Origin: Cyanophora paradoxa
Taxonomy: Eukaryota; Glaucocystophyceae; Cyanophorales; Cyanophoraceae
Length of the DNA: 45,473 nucleotides
Reading direction: 5' to 3'
Assembly (NCBI GenBank): GCA_004431415.1
Contig: QPMI01000240.1
Span: 1-45,473, forward strand
Positions 1-10,036 of this stretch are shown piece after piece. A program made the translations under genes and the position numbers. How positions within the stretch are numbered: position 1 is the first letter of the stretch; every line of letters starts with the position of its first letter. A model generated the notes under the pieces. It saw only the letters and a list, made by a program, of their open reading frames with translations. It searched no databases and was not told where the DNA came from.

Positions 1-1935
1 ATATGTGCGAATGTGCCGGCGAGGCGGGAAGAGGGACGAGAATAGTGACGGGGGGAGGGGTGGGGAGGAGTCGTCCGAAAAAAGGAGTCGGGCATCGGGG
101 ATGTCCATTCCACCAATATAGTGGTAGGGAGCCGAGGCAGAGAACGTCTGCGGGGCGGTAGGTAGGGGGGCAGCTGGTCCGCTGAGGGGGACACGGGGTC
201 GGCGGGGGGAAGAGGGGGCCGGGCGGCGGGTCGTCGTTGGTGTCGGAGCCGTTGCAGGTGGCCGCGGGATGGTCTTTGGTTGGTGAGAGGGGACCCACTG
301 AAGCGTGACTTGGAAGTTCGGGTCTTGGGCGATACGAATGGCGTATTGCGTTCGAGCGTTGAGGAGAAGGGCCCCGTCTTCTCGGCGGAGCAGGGTGCGG
401 AAGTTGATGGGATGGGAGAAAGATGAAGGGTCTTGAAAGGCGAAGGCTGTCAGGGCGCGGATGGTGTTCTGACTGTCCGTGATAATTTTCCCGCCCTTGG
501 GCCCGAAATACGTGAATGCTGCGGAGATTGTGCCTGCTAGCTCTCCCAGGTTCACGTTGTGTTGGACGCCGGGGAGGCGGTGGGCGAACTCGATTCTGTC
601 AGGCAGGTCGGGATTATTTTCGAGGGGTGCAAGGCCGGCGTAAGTGGTTCGGACGGAGGCAGAGCCCTGTTTTTGTGTGCTGGCGTCCGTGTATATTATT
701 CGGGGAGTAGGGCCGGGGGGAGGGGGTGGGGAGTTGAGGGCACGGAGCGTCGGGCAGAGTTTGGCAAAAAGAGCTCGAGAGGTGGTGAAGACGAAATCGA
801 GCCCGGCCGGGGATTCAAAGAATACACGGTCGGCTTGTGAGGTGGGGGTCATCGGGCGTGGGCGTCGCTCAAGGGCAACATTGGTGGCCTGGGCCTCCGC
901 ACGGAAAGAGTCCCACCAGTCAGTTTCCCGGAGCCAGAGATCGATGAAGCCAATATGTGTGATTTCACGGGGGAGGTTGGGAGGGGGAATTTCGGGGTCA
1001 TATTGGGCCGCGGAGGCGTCGGAAGAGGGGTCACGGCGGGCCATTTTTGCTGCTCGTGTGGGCTGAGCGCGTGTGGTCTGCTGCCCTCTGGAGTGGGAAC
1101 ATGTGAAAGCGGAGGCGGAGTCGGGCAGCTGCCGGGAGCGGGTGGGAGCCGGCCTATTTAGGTTGGAGAGGCTCGGAGACCAGCCCTTCGATTCGCACGA
1201 GGAGCCTGCCGGAATTCGCCGAACGTGGGATGCGTATTCGACCCATCTGCAAGCAGTCGTGGAGAGGCCCAGCTCGCGATGTAGTTGTTCAGAGCCGCAA
1301 TACTGTGGGTGGGGACAGAATTGGAATTCCAGTTTGCGTTCACGCCAGGCGGGGTCGAGTTCCAGGGCCGATAGACCGGGGTCGCGCGTGGAAAATCCAT
1401 CGTAAGGGGTGAGGCAGTAATGGACGAGTTCCACCCCATAGTTATACTCTGAATCTCGGGGGCAGTTAGGATCCGCATCGGAGTCCTCCGAGGCTAGTTC
1501 GTCCGGGTTTTCGTCTGGGATAGGGGGTTTCCCCACGACGCGGCCGACCAGGCCTTGGGATGTCCAGACAAAGTCACCAATGTTGAGTCCCGCAAGGACG
1601 GCATTGGCTTGGAGAGAGCGACGAATGTCTGGGATAGAGGGCGGCGGGGGCATAGGGTAGCGGGGGAGGAAAGGAGACCGAATGGAAGGGCGGGAGAGAG
1701 AGAGTTCTTCGCGGACAGCGTCCCACCAGGAGGGGGCACGTTTGTAGTATGCCGGGACACGGCCGTGACTCCAGAGGAGGGACCATTCGGCAAGGGAGCC
1801 GTCAGGGGCCGTGATGTCGCGGATTGTGAGGAGGCCGCAGCGATAGAGTCGCTGACCGGCTTGTTGGAGGGTGAGGGGCGACAATTGCGTTGATATAATA
1901 TATTCTCGTCGAAGATGGGATCGGCGGGAGGGGAG
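1..1935 (-). CDS. LINE polyprotein, RNase H segment (C-terminal part, cut by window edge)
   Basis: This frame (codon 5' positions divisible by 3) is open from about 1,935 to base 1 and needs a frame change from the upstream RT frame. It holds a ribonuclease H domain that would remove the RNA strand of the RNA:DNA hybrid. Visible motifs: IIYTDAS with the first catalytic Asp codon at 685-687; NLGELAG with the Glu at 541-543; IITDSQN with the second Asp at 475-477; LQWVPSH with the His at 283-285. Between RT and RNase H lie about 400 residues with scattered Cys and Trp and no recognised fold. After WVPSH the usual short path to an N-x-x-AD-x-LAK end is missing; proline/threonine-rich sequence follows to the window edge. 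Family assignment is firm; the remainder is unseen. Confidence 0.8.
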
Positions 1936-4900
1936 GCCATGTGTCCAGATCGCACGTTGTGAGGATGTGATGGGAGGTGGAGGTCAGGTCTGCCGTGATG
2001 GCAAGCGTAATATTTTTCTGTAGTGTGAGGGGCCCCGAGGGGAGGTTCGGATATTCGTGTGGGAGAAGGGGAAGCCCGTATCGGGCCTGGGTGTCGAGGA
2101 CACGTTGTCGGTATATTTGGCCGTAGAGTGATGATGTGTGAGAGGCTAGTTCCTGGCGGAGGCGCTCGTCGACGCACTGCTGTTGGCGTTGGATGACAGC
2201 TATTGAGGGAAGGCGATAGATGGAAGAGAAGGCAGCCGTGGATACGGACTGGGCCAGGTTGGCCGTGTGTTTGGCCGCGGTGAGCCAGACAGCGTCGAGG
2301 GATTGGCATTGGGATGGCGTTAAGGTCATGATGCGGAGAGGGTATGCCAGTTTAGGGAAGAGAACCCGATGTAGTATCACTTGGAATTCGTGAACGGTAA
2401 TCTTCTTTGTGGCTAAAACGGAGATTGCGGACTGGAGCTGGGACTTGAGTAGACGGACTTGGTGGGTCCAAGACAGGTTCGCAGTAAACTGGACGCCGAG
2501 GACGCGGAATGGTGTTGTGGGGGAGAGGATGTGGCCAACTTCAGCTCTGGAATCGCCAACGCCGACATAGTATTTGCTCTTGACTGGCTCTTCGGATCGG
2601 GGGGGTTTCCAGTGGAAAATTTCCGTCTTTTTGGCGTTCAAGTTCATGCCATGGATATGGAGAAATTCGGACAGCCAGTCAAGCATATGTTGGAGACCCT
2701 GAGCCGAGCTGGCAAGCATGGTGGTGTCATCGGCGTATGCGAGCACAGAGACTGTGGGGCAGGGACCGGCGGGGAAGTAGAGGGGTTCGCCAGGGCATGG
2801 TGGGCGGGGGGAACGGGGGCGGGTAGGGTCAGATCGGTGCGGCCCGAGCTGGTAGCCGAAATTGGACTGAGTCGCTCGTTCTTCAATGGCGGTGAGAGCG
2901 GCGTCGAAGAAAATGCACCAGTGGAGAGGGGCTTCGATGCCTCCTTGGGGGAGGCCACAGGGGACTTGAAAATATTCCGTGCGGCCGTGGGGGGTAAGGA
3001 TGCACGCCGTGCGGTGTTGAGCTGCTTTTTTGTGGAGGGCTATATATCGTTTCCCTTCAGGATGGAGGTGGAGTTGGATACGATTAAGGCTGAGCTCTTG
3101 GCTATGCCAGGAGACACTGTCGTAGGCGCTGGCAATATCCCCCAGGCCGCCGAAGATTGGCTTTTTGAACTGGTGCGCGTCCTCGAGGGAGGATCGGAGG
3201 GCGTAGAGAACAGGGTCGGTAGATTCGCGGCGACAAAAACCATAGTTGCGGCCGCGTAGAATGTTATGTGTATCAATGCGGTCTTCCATGCGGTGGGTCA
3301 GGAGGCCCGTGACCAGCTTCCAGGTGACTTCTTGAAGGGTGATGGGGCGGAGATCGGCGAGATCTGCTGAATTATCTCGTTTCGGGATAGCGTAGACTTG
3401 ACCGCGAAGTGCGTGGTCGGGCACGTGGCCGAGAAGAGTGGATTGAACTAGAGCTCGGATGGCGTCGCGCGAGGTGGTCCAGTGGGCCGCGGACTCGAAG
3501 CTGTTTATCTCGTCGGTAGAGTGTGAGGCGGCTAAGGCCTGGCGTTCCGTCTTGGAGAGGCGGAGGGGGGACCAGAGCATTTTAATCATTCCGTTCGTGA
3601 AGCCGGAGGGACCGCCAGCGCCATTGGACAGGGACGAGATGAGGCGATCGAGTTCGGGGTCCTCTGGCATGGCCATTAGCCTGTCCCAGACGGCAGGGGT
3701 GAAGTGGGAAAGGGGTCGGTACTGGCGTTTCCAAAATCTGCCCAACCAGGCGCCGTTTTCAATGTCCTCGAATTTCGTAGCTATGGCATCCAGGTTTGGG
3801 GCAGCCTTGCGGAGTCGCCAGAAATTTGTGAAGTGATCCAGATGTGCGCGTTTAATTTCATTGGGATCAGTGAGCACTTCGGGTAGCCCCGCTGCCGTGC
3901 GGGTAAGGTACAGGCGGGGGGCGGATCGGAAGCGGGAGAGAAGGAGTTGAATAGCCCGACCCATACTTCGACAGTGGGACAGGAGGTGGCGGCGGGTGTC
4001 AATATTGCGAGCAATGTCGGCTTCGGTATATGCACGGCGATGATTGTCCAGGGCGGCCCGCGCCTGTAAGTGCCATGTACTTAGTTGAGTATGGTACTCG
4101 GCGATTTCAGAGCCTGTAATGGTACCATTCTCGAAGTCAGGGTAATTAGGAGGGTCGGGGAAAGCGAGGAGGGAGGGGCAGAATGCCAGTGTGGTGTCCG
4201 AGCCCGCAGATTTTCGGATGTCCGTCACGTCTTTGGGAAGGTCCCGGAGGACAGCCCGGATAGTTTCGTCAGGCGGGTGGTCTGTGGAGCCTTGGTGCGC
4301 CCAGTCGTTTAGGGCCTGTCCAACGCGGCCAACGAGTTGTTCGTCGTCAGCGTCCAGTGCAGATAGGTGGTTGAATTTAGCCATATCTCCCTGGGCAGCT
4401 ACTCGGTGTCGGAGGACTTTTGCGGTAGAGAATTCTGGAGCGTGAGCGACGGATTTGATACTTTGGGTGATTGCGCAGAGGAGGGAGCGGTGGGATTTCG
4501 TGGCGCGGTGGGCGTATTCGGGGCTGCTCTCGGGAGCGAGAAGGAGCTGGATATACCGCTGGCCGTGTTTATTGAGAAAAGCTTCGACAGCGAGCTTGAA
4601 AGCAAGCCGGATGGTTGCAGGCTGGGCGGCATAATTGAAGAGAGGAGGGAGAGGCTGGGGTCGGGGCTGGCGGGGTTCGGTCGGGGGGGCAGAGAGCACT
4701 CCTTCGGTTGTGAAAGTAGCAAGTACTGGGAAGTGGTCGGCTGAGAGCAGGGGAGAAGGTCGTCCAGGGACAGCCAGTGTACGAGTGCCTAGCGATCGGG
4801 CCGCTAGGGTGGGGGAGGCAAGGGCATAGTCGAGGCGGGCGGCATCCAGGAGAGGGCGGTGGCCTTGCTCATCGATGAAGTCCGCGCGGTGTGAGATGTG

Positions 4901-7819
4901 CGTGAAATCGCCGGGGGTACCGGTGTCGCTGAGGCCCCAGGTCGCTCGAAGGAGGGTCCAGATTTCCGCGTAGGAGTTCGGGGGGGTAGTTTCAGTGCGC
5001 GGGTTGCCCCCGGTGATCCGGTCGTTGCACGGAGAGTAGGTGCTATTCATATCGCCGAGTACCAGGAGATGTGTCTGCCAGTCAGGTTCGTGGATGTCGG
5101 GTGCGACCTTTGCGATCAGGTAGTCGGTGAGGTCGTGGAGCTCTTTTTGCAAATTGTCGTGCCCACAGTCCGGCACATAGAGTGAAAGGACAATGAGGCG
5201 CTCGCGCGTGCGCGGGAAGTCAAACCGAGCGCCGGCTACTCGGCCATCAAACGCATAATCCGCCTGGCGGTGCGCTGCATAGCTTGCTGAGATCCACAGC
5301 GCGGAGCCGGCGGTGCCAGGGCGGGCCGCAGATGGAGGGGAGTAGACAAGGTAGCTAGATTTATGGCGGCGGACTGCTGTCTTAATCAGGTGATCGCGGA
5401 TATTGGGCGGAAAGGGTTTCGAGGGGGGACGGTCGACGGGGACCATGTCGACCTCTTGAAGAGCAACGAAGTGACAGTCCCAGTCACGGCGGCCATAGTC
5501 AATGGCGCTGATAAATTTAGTTGCAATATTGTTGCCGCTCGCCTTCCCCTCCAAGCGGCGAATATTCCACGTGAGGGCGCGGAGGTTCAGCTTCGCATTA
5601 GCCGCGTCCGGGGGGTGTGCTAGGACAGGGATCTGGAGCACATCACGATGGCGGCGAGCGTCAATACGGTCAGCGGTGTAAAGAGAGGGAGGGTATAACA
5701 TTAGAAGGGACGAGGCCGCCGTGACTAGTGTCGGAGAGGAGAGGGCAGCGGCGGCGGTAGCGACTGCAGCGGCCGTTGCTGTGCTGGGCTCGATGTCCGC
5801 AAGAGCGGCGGGGACAAGGCCGGCGAGGAGAACACAGAGGAGGAGGCGCGCGGGGAGAGGGGCCGGGCGGCTGACGAACTGTTGGACTTGTGGGGCGCGG
5901 CGCGCAGGCCGGCCCAGGAGTTCGAGACCGGCGTCATGCGGCGCAGCGTCCGTGACGCCGGCGTCGGCGGGGCCAGCGCTGGCGTGCACGTGGGCACTAG
6001 CGCGGGGGCTAACTGCGAGGTACGCGGCCGTACGCATGGCTAGTACGCGTCCGGATCCGTACGCGTGGTTCGTACGACAACTCTCGGCGTCATGCAGCGC
6101 AGCGTCCGAGCTCGAGGCGCCGGCGTTGGTGGGGCCAGCACTAGCGTGGGCGCCAGTGCTAGCTGAGTAACTAGCTATAGAGCGGCTATTCAAGCACTCG
6201 CGGATTGCGGTCCAATTTGCGGAGGCATTGGGCCGCTTCGAATCATTGCCCGACTCACCAATCGCATGAATAAAAAAACCTGTTCGCGTTGGGGTTTTTT
6301 GACGGCACGCGGTGGGGGTACCGGTAGGCGCAGTGTCGTCCGGGGCCCTGAGACGTTCCGACCGGAAGGGGAAACTCCACCGGCTACTGCAGTATGCGAC
6401 GGCTCTGATGGGGCTTCCGTGCTCCAGTCCAGCGATCAAGTTCTGGAGCATGCCGTAGCGCGGTCTAGCGACCGTGGTCCAGGAGGTGCTCCAGATGTAG
6501 ACACGGCGACTGAGCTGTGAAAGTACTTGCGCGGCCTGCTGGATGCCGAGGCGAGCAGCGCGGCGTGGCGCGGCAGCGGCAATAGCATCTCGACTGGGAT
6601 TGACCTCTTGCGACGCGCTCGACGGGCGGGGCGTTGCAGAGGGACCTCCGGGACACTTCTGCAACCTTAGGTTTGCTCTAGGGATCGGACAGTCGGCTCG
6701 GGCGCAGCGCCGAGCCGCCGGGCCGACAGCGTCCTGCAGGTCGCGCGGCGTGGGCGGAGGCGAGACGGGCGGCGCGCTGAGGACCGGCGGCGGCTTCGCG
6801 TCAGGTCCGGGTCCGTCAGCACGGGCGCGGAGCAGGGCAGCGGAAAGGCTGATAGTGTCTTGCAGGTCGCGTGGTGCCGGCGCGGGCGGAGGCGAGACGG
6901 GCGGCGCGCGGGGGCCCGGCGGCGGCTTCACTGCGGGTCCGGGTCCGTAAGCGCGGGTGCGGCGCCGGGCAGCGGTGAGGCCGACAGCGTCCAGCAGGTC
7001 GCGCGGCGCCGGCGCGGGCGGAGGCGAGGCGGGCGGCGCGCTGCAACCCGGCGACGGCCTCGCGTCGGGGCCAGGTCCGTCAGCACGGGCGCAGCGCCGG
7101 GCGGCGGGGAAGTCGACAGCGCCCTGCAGGACTATCGGCATGGGCTGAGGCGAGGCGGGCGGCGCACCGGGGCTCGGCGGCGGCTTGTCTTCAGGTCCAG
7201 GTCCGTCAAATCGGGCGCAGGGCGGGGCGGCGGGGAGGCCGACGGCGTCCCGCAGGTCTAGCGACGCGATCTGGGGCGAGGCGGGTGGCACGCGGGGGCT
7301 CGGCGGGGGCTTCACTTCCGGCCCAGGTCCGTCAGCTCGGGCGCAACGCGGGGCGGGAGGGAGGCCATCAGCGTCCCGCAGGTCTAGCGACGCGAGCTGG
7401 GGCGAGGCGGGCGGCGCGCGGGGGCTCGGCGGCGGCTTCACTTCCGGCCCAGGTCCGTCCGCACGGGCGCAGCGCGGGGCGGCGGGAGGGCCGACAGCGT
7501 CCCGCAGGTCTAGCGGCGCGAGCTGGGGCGAGGCGGGCGGCGCGCGGGGGCTCGGCGGCGGCTTCACTTCCGGCCCAGGTCCGTCAGCTCGGGCGCAGCG
7601 CGGGGCGGCGGGAGGGCCGACAGCGTCCCGCAGGTCTAGCGGCGCGAGCTGGGGCGAGGCGGGCGGCGCGCGGGGGCTCGGTGGCGGCTTCACTTCCGGC
7701 CCAGGTCCGTCAGCTCGGGCGCAGCGCGGGGCGGCGGGAGGGCCGACAGCGTCCCGCAGGTCTAGCGGCGCGAGCTGGGGCGAGGCGGGCGGCGCGCGGG
7801 GGCTCGGCGGCGGCTTCAC
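1802..7819 (-). CDS. LINE polyprotein: repeat tail, EEP endonuclease and reverse transcriptase
   Basis: A 2005-codon open frame; its upstream limit is only a frameshift inside the tandem array, not a real start. Residues 1-370 are proline-rich repeats. A hydrophobic stretch (ARLLLCVLLAGLVPAALADI) lies at about 5,790-5,850, just before the endonuclease. EEP domain, residues about 743-1036: LTWNIRRLEG, ALQEVDMV, VLGDMNST and SADHFPVL supply the Asn, Glu, Asp-x-Asn and Asp-His signatures of apurinic-type endonucleases that nick the target. RT domain, residues about 1394-1807: GAGGPSGFTNG, AIPKRDNSADLADLRPIT, GDIASAYDSV (motif A), GLPQGGIEAPLHW and LAYADDTTML (catalytic YADD). The frame ends at 1,802, but the homologous reading moves to another frame near 1,930, where RNase H follows. 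Codon use and domain integrity suggest a young copy. Confidence 0.9.
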   Translation of the reverse strand: MKPPPSPRAPPASPQLAPLDLRDAVGPPAAPRCARADGPGPEVKPPPSPRAPPASPQLAPLDLRDAVGPPAAPRCARADGPGPEVKPPPSPRAPPASPQLAPLDLRDAVGPPAAPRCARADGPGPEVKPPPSPRAPPASPQLASLDLRDADGLPPAPRCARADGPGPEVKPPPSPRVPPASPQIASLDLRDAVGLPAAPPCARFDGPGPEDKPPPSPGAPPASPQPMPIVLQGAVDFPAARRCARADGPGPDARPSPGCSAPPASPPPAPAPRDLLDAVGLTAARRRTRAYGPGPAVKPPPGPRAPPVSPPPAPAPRDLQDTISLSAALLRARADGPGPDAKPPPVLSAPPVSPPPTPRDLQDAVGPAARRCARADCPIPRANLRLQKCPGGPSATPRPSSASQEVNPSRDAIAAAAPRRAARLGIQQAAQVLSQLSRRVYIWSTSWTTVARPRYGMLQNLIAGLEHGSPIRAVAYCSSRWSFPFRSERLRAPDDTAPTGTPTACRQKTPTRTGFFIHAIGESGNDSKRPNASANWTAIRECLNSRSIASYSASTGAHASAGPTNAGASSSDAALHDAESCRTNHAYGSGRVLAMRTAAYLAVSPRASAHVHASAGPADAGVTDAAPHDAGLELLGRPARRAPQVQQFVSRPAPLPARLLLCVLLAGLVPAALADIEPSTATAAAVATAAAALSSPTLVTAASSLLMLYPPSLYTADRIDARRHRDVLQIPVLAHPPDAANAKLNLRALTWNIRRLEGKASGNNIATKFISAIDYGRRDWDCHFVALQEVDMVPVDRPPSKPFPPNIRDHLIKTAVRRHKSSYLVYSPPSAARPGTAGSALWISASYAAHRQADYAFDGRVAGARFDFPRTRERLIVLSLYVPDCGHDNLQKELHDLTDYLIAKVAPDIHEPDWQTHLLVLGDMNSTYSPCNDRITGGNPRTETTPPNSYAEIWTLLRATWGLSDTGTPGDFTHISHRADFIDEQGHRPLLDAARLDYALASPTLAARSLGTRTLAVPGRPSPLLSADHFPVLATFTTEGVLSAPPTEPRQPRPQPLPPLFNYAAQPATIRLAFKLAVEAFLNKHGQRYIQLLLAPESSPEYAHRATKSHRSLLCAITQSIKSVAHAPEFSTAKVLRHRVAAQGDMAKFNHLSALDADDEQLVGRVGQALNDWAHQGSTDHPPDETIRAVLRDLPKDVTDIRKSAGSDTTLAFCPSLLAFPDPPNYPDFENGTITGSEIAEYHTQLSTWHLQARAALDNHRRAYTEADIARNIDTRRHLLSHCRSMGRAIQLLLSRFRSAPRLYLTRTAAGLPEVLTDPNEIKRAHLDHFTNFWRLRKAAPNLDAIATKFEDIENGAWLGRFWKRQYRPLSHFTPAVWDRLMAMPEDPELDRLISSLSNGAGGPSGFTNGMIKMLWSPLRLSKTERQALAASHSTDEINSFESAAHWTTSRDAIRALVQSTLLGHVPDHALRGQVYAIPKRDNSADLADLRPITLQEVTWKLVTGLLTHRMEDRIDTHNILRGRNYGFCRRESTDPVLYALRSSLEDAHQFKKPIFGGLGDIASAYDSVSWHSQELSLNRIQLHLHPEGKRYIALHKKAAQHRTACILTPHGRTEYFQVPCGLPQGGIEAPLHWCIFFDAALTAIEERATQSNFGYQLGPHRSDPTRPRSPRPPCPGEPLYFPAGPCPTVSVLAYADDTTMLASSAQGLQHMLDWLSEFLHIHGMNLNAKKTEIFHWKPPRSEEPVKSKYYVGVGDSRAEVGHILSPTTPFRVLGVQFTANLSWTHQVRLLKSQLQSAISVLATKKITVHEFQVILHRVLFPKLAYPLRIMTLTPSQCQSLDAVWLTAAKHTANLAQSVSTAAFSSIYRLPSIAVIQRQQQCVDERLRQELASHTSSLYGQIYRQRVLDTQARYGLPLLPHEYPNLPSGPLTLQKNITLAITADLTSTSHHILTTCDLDTWPPLPPIPSSTRIYYINAIVAPHPPTSRSATLSLRPPHNPRHHGP

Positions 7820-10036
7820 TTCCGGCCCAAGTCCGTCCGCACGGGCGCAGCGCGGGCGGCGGGAGGGCCGACAGCGTCCCGCAGGTCTAGCGACGCGAGC
7901 TGGGGCGAGGCGGGCGGCGCGCGGGGGCTCGGCGGCGGCTTCACTTCCGGCCCAGGTCCGTCAGCTCGGGCGCAGCGCGGGCGGCGGGAGGGCCGACAGC
8001 GTCCCGCAGGTCTAGCGGCGCGAGCTGGGGCGAGGCGGGCGGCGCGCGGGGCTCGGTGGCGGCTTCACTTCCGGCCCCGGTCCGTCAGCTCGGGCGCAGC
8101 GCGGGGCGGCGGGAGGGCCGACAGCGTCCCGCAGGTCTAGCGGCGCGAGCTGGGGCGAGGCGGGCGGCGCGCGAGGGCTCGGCGGCGGCTTCACTTCCGG
8201 CCCAGGTCCGTCAGCACGGGCGCAGCGCGGGGCGGCGGGAGGGCCGACAGCGTCCCGCAGGTCTAGCGACGCGAGCTGGGGCGAGGCGGGCGGCGCGCTG
8301 GGGCACGGCGGCGGCTTCACTTCCGGCCCAGGTCCGTCAGCTCGGGCGCAGCGCGGGGCAGCAGGGGGGCCGACAGCGTCCCGCAGGTCTAGCGGCGCGA
8401 GCTGGGGCGAGGCGGGCGGCGCGCGGGGGCACGGCGGCGGCCTCATCTCAGGTCCGGGTCCGTCAGCTCGGGCGCAGCGCGGGGCGGCGGGAGGGCCGAC
8501 AGCGTCCCGCAGGTCTAGCGGCGCGAGCTGGGGCGAGGCGGGCGGCGCGCGAGGGCTCGGCGGCGGCCTCATCTCAGGTCCGGGTCCGTCAGCACGGGCG
8601 CAGCGCCGGGCGGCGGTGAGGCCGACAGCGTCCCGCAGGTCTAGCGGCGCGAGCTGGGGCGAGGCGGGCGGCGCGCGGGGGCTCGGCGGCGGCTTCACTT
8701 CCGGCCCAGGTCCGTCAGCTCGGGCGCAGCGCGGGCGGCGGGAGGGCCGACAGCGTCCCGCAGGTCTAGCGGCGCGAGCTGGGGCGAGGCGGGCGGCGCG
8801 CGGGGGCTCGGCGGCGGCTTCACTTCCGGCCCAGGTCCGTCAGCTCGGGCGCAGCGCGGGCGGCGGGGGGGCCGACATCGTCCCGCAGGTCTAGCGGCGC
8901 GAGCTGGGGCGAGGCGGGCGGCGCACGGGGGCACGGCGGCGGCTTCACTTCCGGCCCAGGTCCGTCAGCTCGGGCGCAGCGCGGGGCGGCGGGAGGGCCG
9001 ACAGCGTCCCGCAGGTCTAGCGGCGCGAGCTGGGGAGAAGCGGGCGGCGCGCGGGGGCTCGGCGGCGGCTTCACTTCCGGCCCAAGTCCGTCAGCTCGGG
9101 CGCAGCGCGGGGCAGCAGGGGGGCCGACAGCGTCCCGCAGGTCTAGCGACGCGAGCTGGGGCGAGGCGGGCGGCGCGCGGGGGCTCGGCGGCGGCTTCAC
9201 TTCCGGCCCAGGTCCGTCAGCACGGGCGCAGCGCGGGGCGGCGGGAGGGCCGACAGCGTCCCGCAGGTCTAGCGGCGCGAGCTGGGGCGAAGCGGGCGGC
9301 GCGCGGGGGCTCGGTGGCGGCTTCACTTCCGGCCCAGGTCCGTCAGCTCGGGCGCAGCACGGGGCGGCGGGAGGGCCGACAGCGTCCCGCAGGTCTAGCG
9401 GCGCAAGCTGGGGCGAGGCGGGCGGCGCGCGAGGGCTCGGCGGCGGCTTCACTTCCGGCCCAGGTCCGTCAGCACGGGCACAGCGCGGGGCGGCGGTGAG
9501 GCCGACAGCGTCCCGCAGGTCTAGCGGCGCGAGCTGGGGCGAGGCGGGCGGCGCGCGGGGGCTCGGCGACGGCTTCACTTCCGGCCCAGGTCCGTCAGCT
9601 CGGGCGCAGCGCGGGGCAGCAGGGGGGCCGACAGCGTCCCGCAGGTCTAGCGGCGCGAGCTGGGGCGAGGCGGGTGGCGCACGGGGGCACGGTGGCGGCT
9701 TCACTTCCGGCTCAGGTCCGTCAGCTCGGGCGCAGCGCGGGGCAGCAGGGGGGCCGACAGAGTCCCGCAGGTCTAGCGGCGCGAGCTGGGGCGAGGCGGG
9801 TGGCGCACGGGGGCACGGCGGCGGCTTCACTTCCGGCCCAGGTCCGTCAGCACGGGCGCAGCGCGGGGCAGCAGGGGGGCCGACAGAGTCCCGCAGGTCT
9901 AGCGGCGCGAGCTGGGGCGAGGCGGGCCGCGCGCGGGGGCTCGGCGGCGGCTTCACTTCCGGCTCAGGTCCGTCAGCTCGGGCGCAGCGCGGGGCGGCGG
10001 GAGGGCCGACAGCGTCCTGCAGGTCGCATGGCGCAG
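6700..10036 (-). repeat. 126-bp in-frame minisatellite, 27 anchor points, inside LINE coding region
   Basis: The anchor GCAGGTCTAGCG or a close variant recurs with its CAG at 6737, 6863, 6995, 7127, 7253, 7379 and onwards to 10,020. Nineteen of the 26 intervals are 126 bp, two are 132 bp and five are 125 bp (ending at 7882, 8007, 8132, 8761 and 8886). On the minus strand each unit encodes 42 residues built from PPPSPRAPPASPQLAPLDL, RDAVGPPAAPRCARADGPG and PEVK. The edges of the array are diverged and the core is nearly identical, as expected for expansion by unequal exchange. The 126 and 132 bp lengths preserve frame; the five 125-bp units each drop a single G and shift it. High-identity repeats of this kind are also prone to assembly error. 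Confidence 0.95.

Noticed and set aside
1158-2309. Other minus frames of 106 and 271 codons near 1.2-2.3 kb
   Set aside because: They overlap the RNase H-containing frame, are Ser/Pro-rich and carry no motif.
6700-10036. CRISPR-like array
   Set aside because: There is no spacer/repeat alternation, the units are 126 bp, contiguous and coding, and the genome is eukaryotic.
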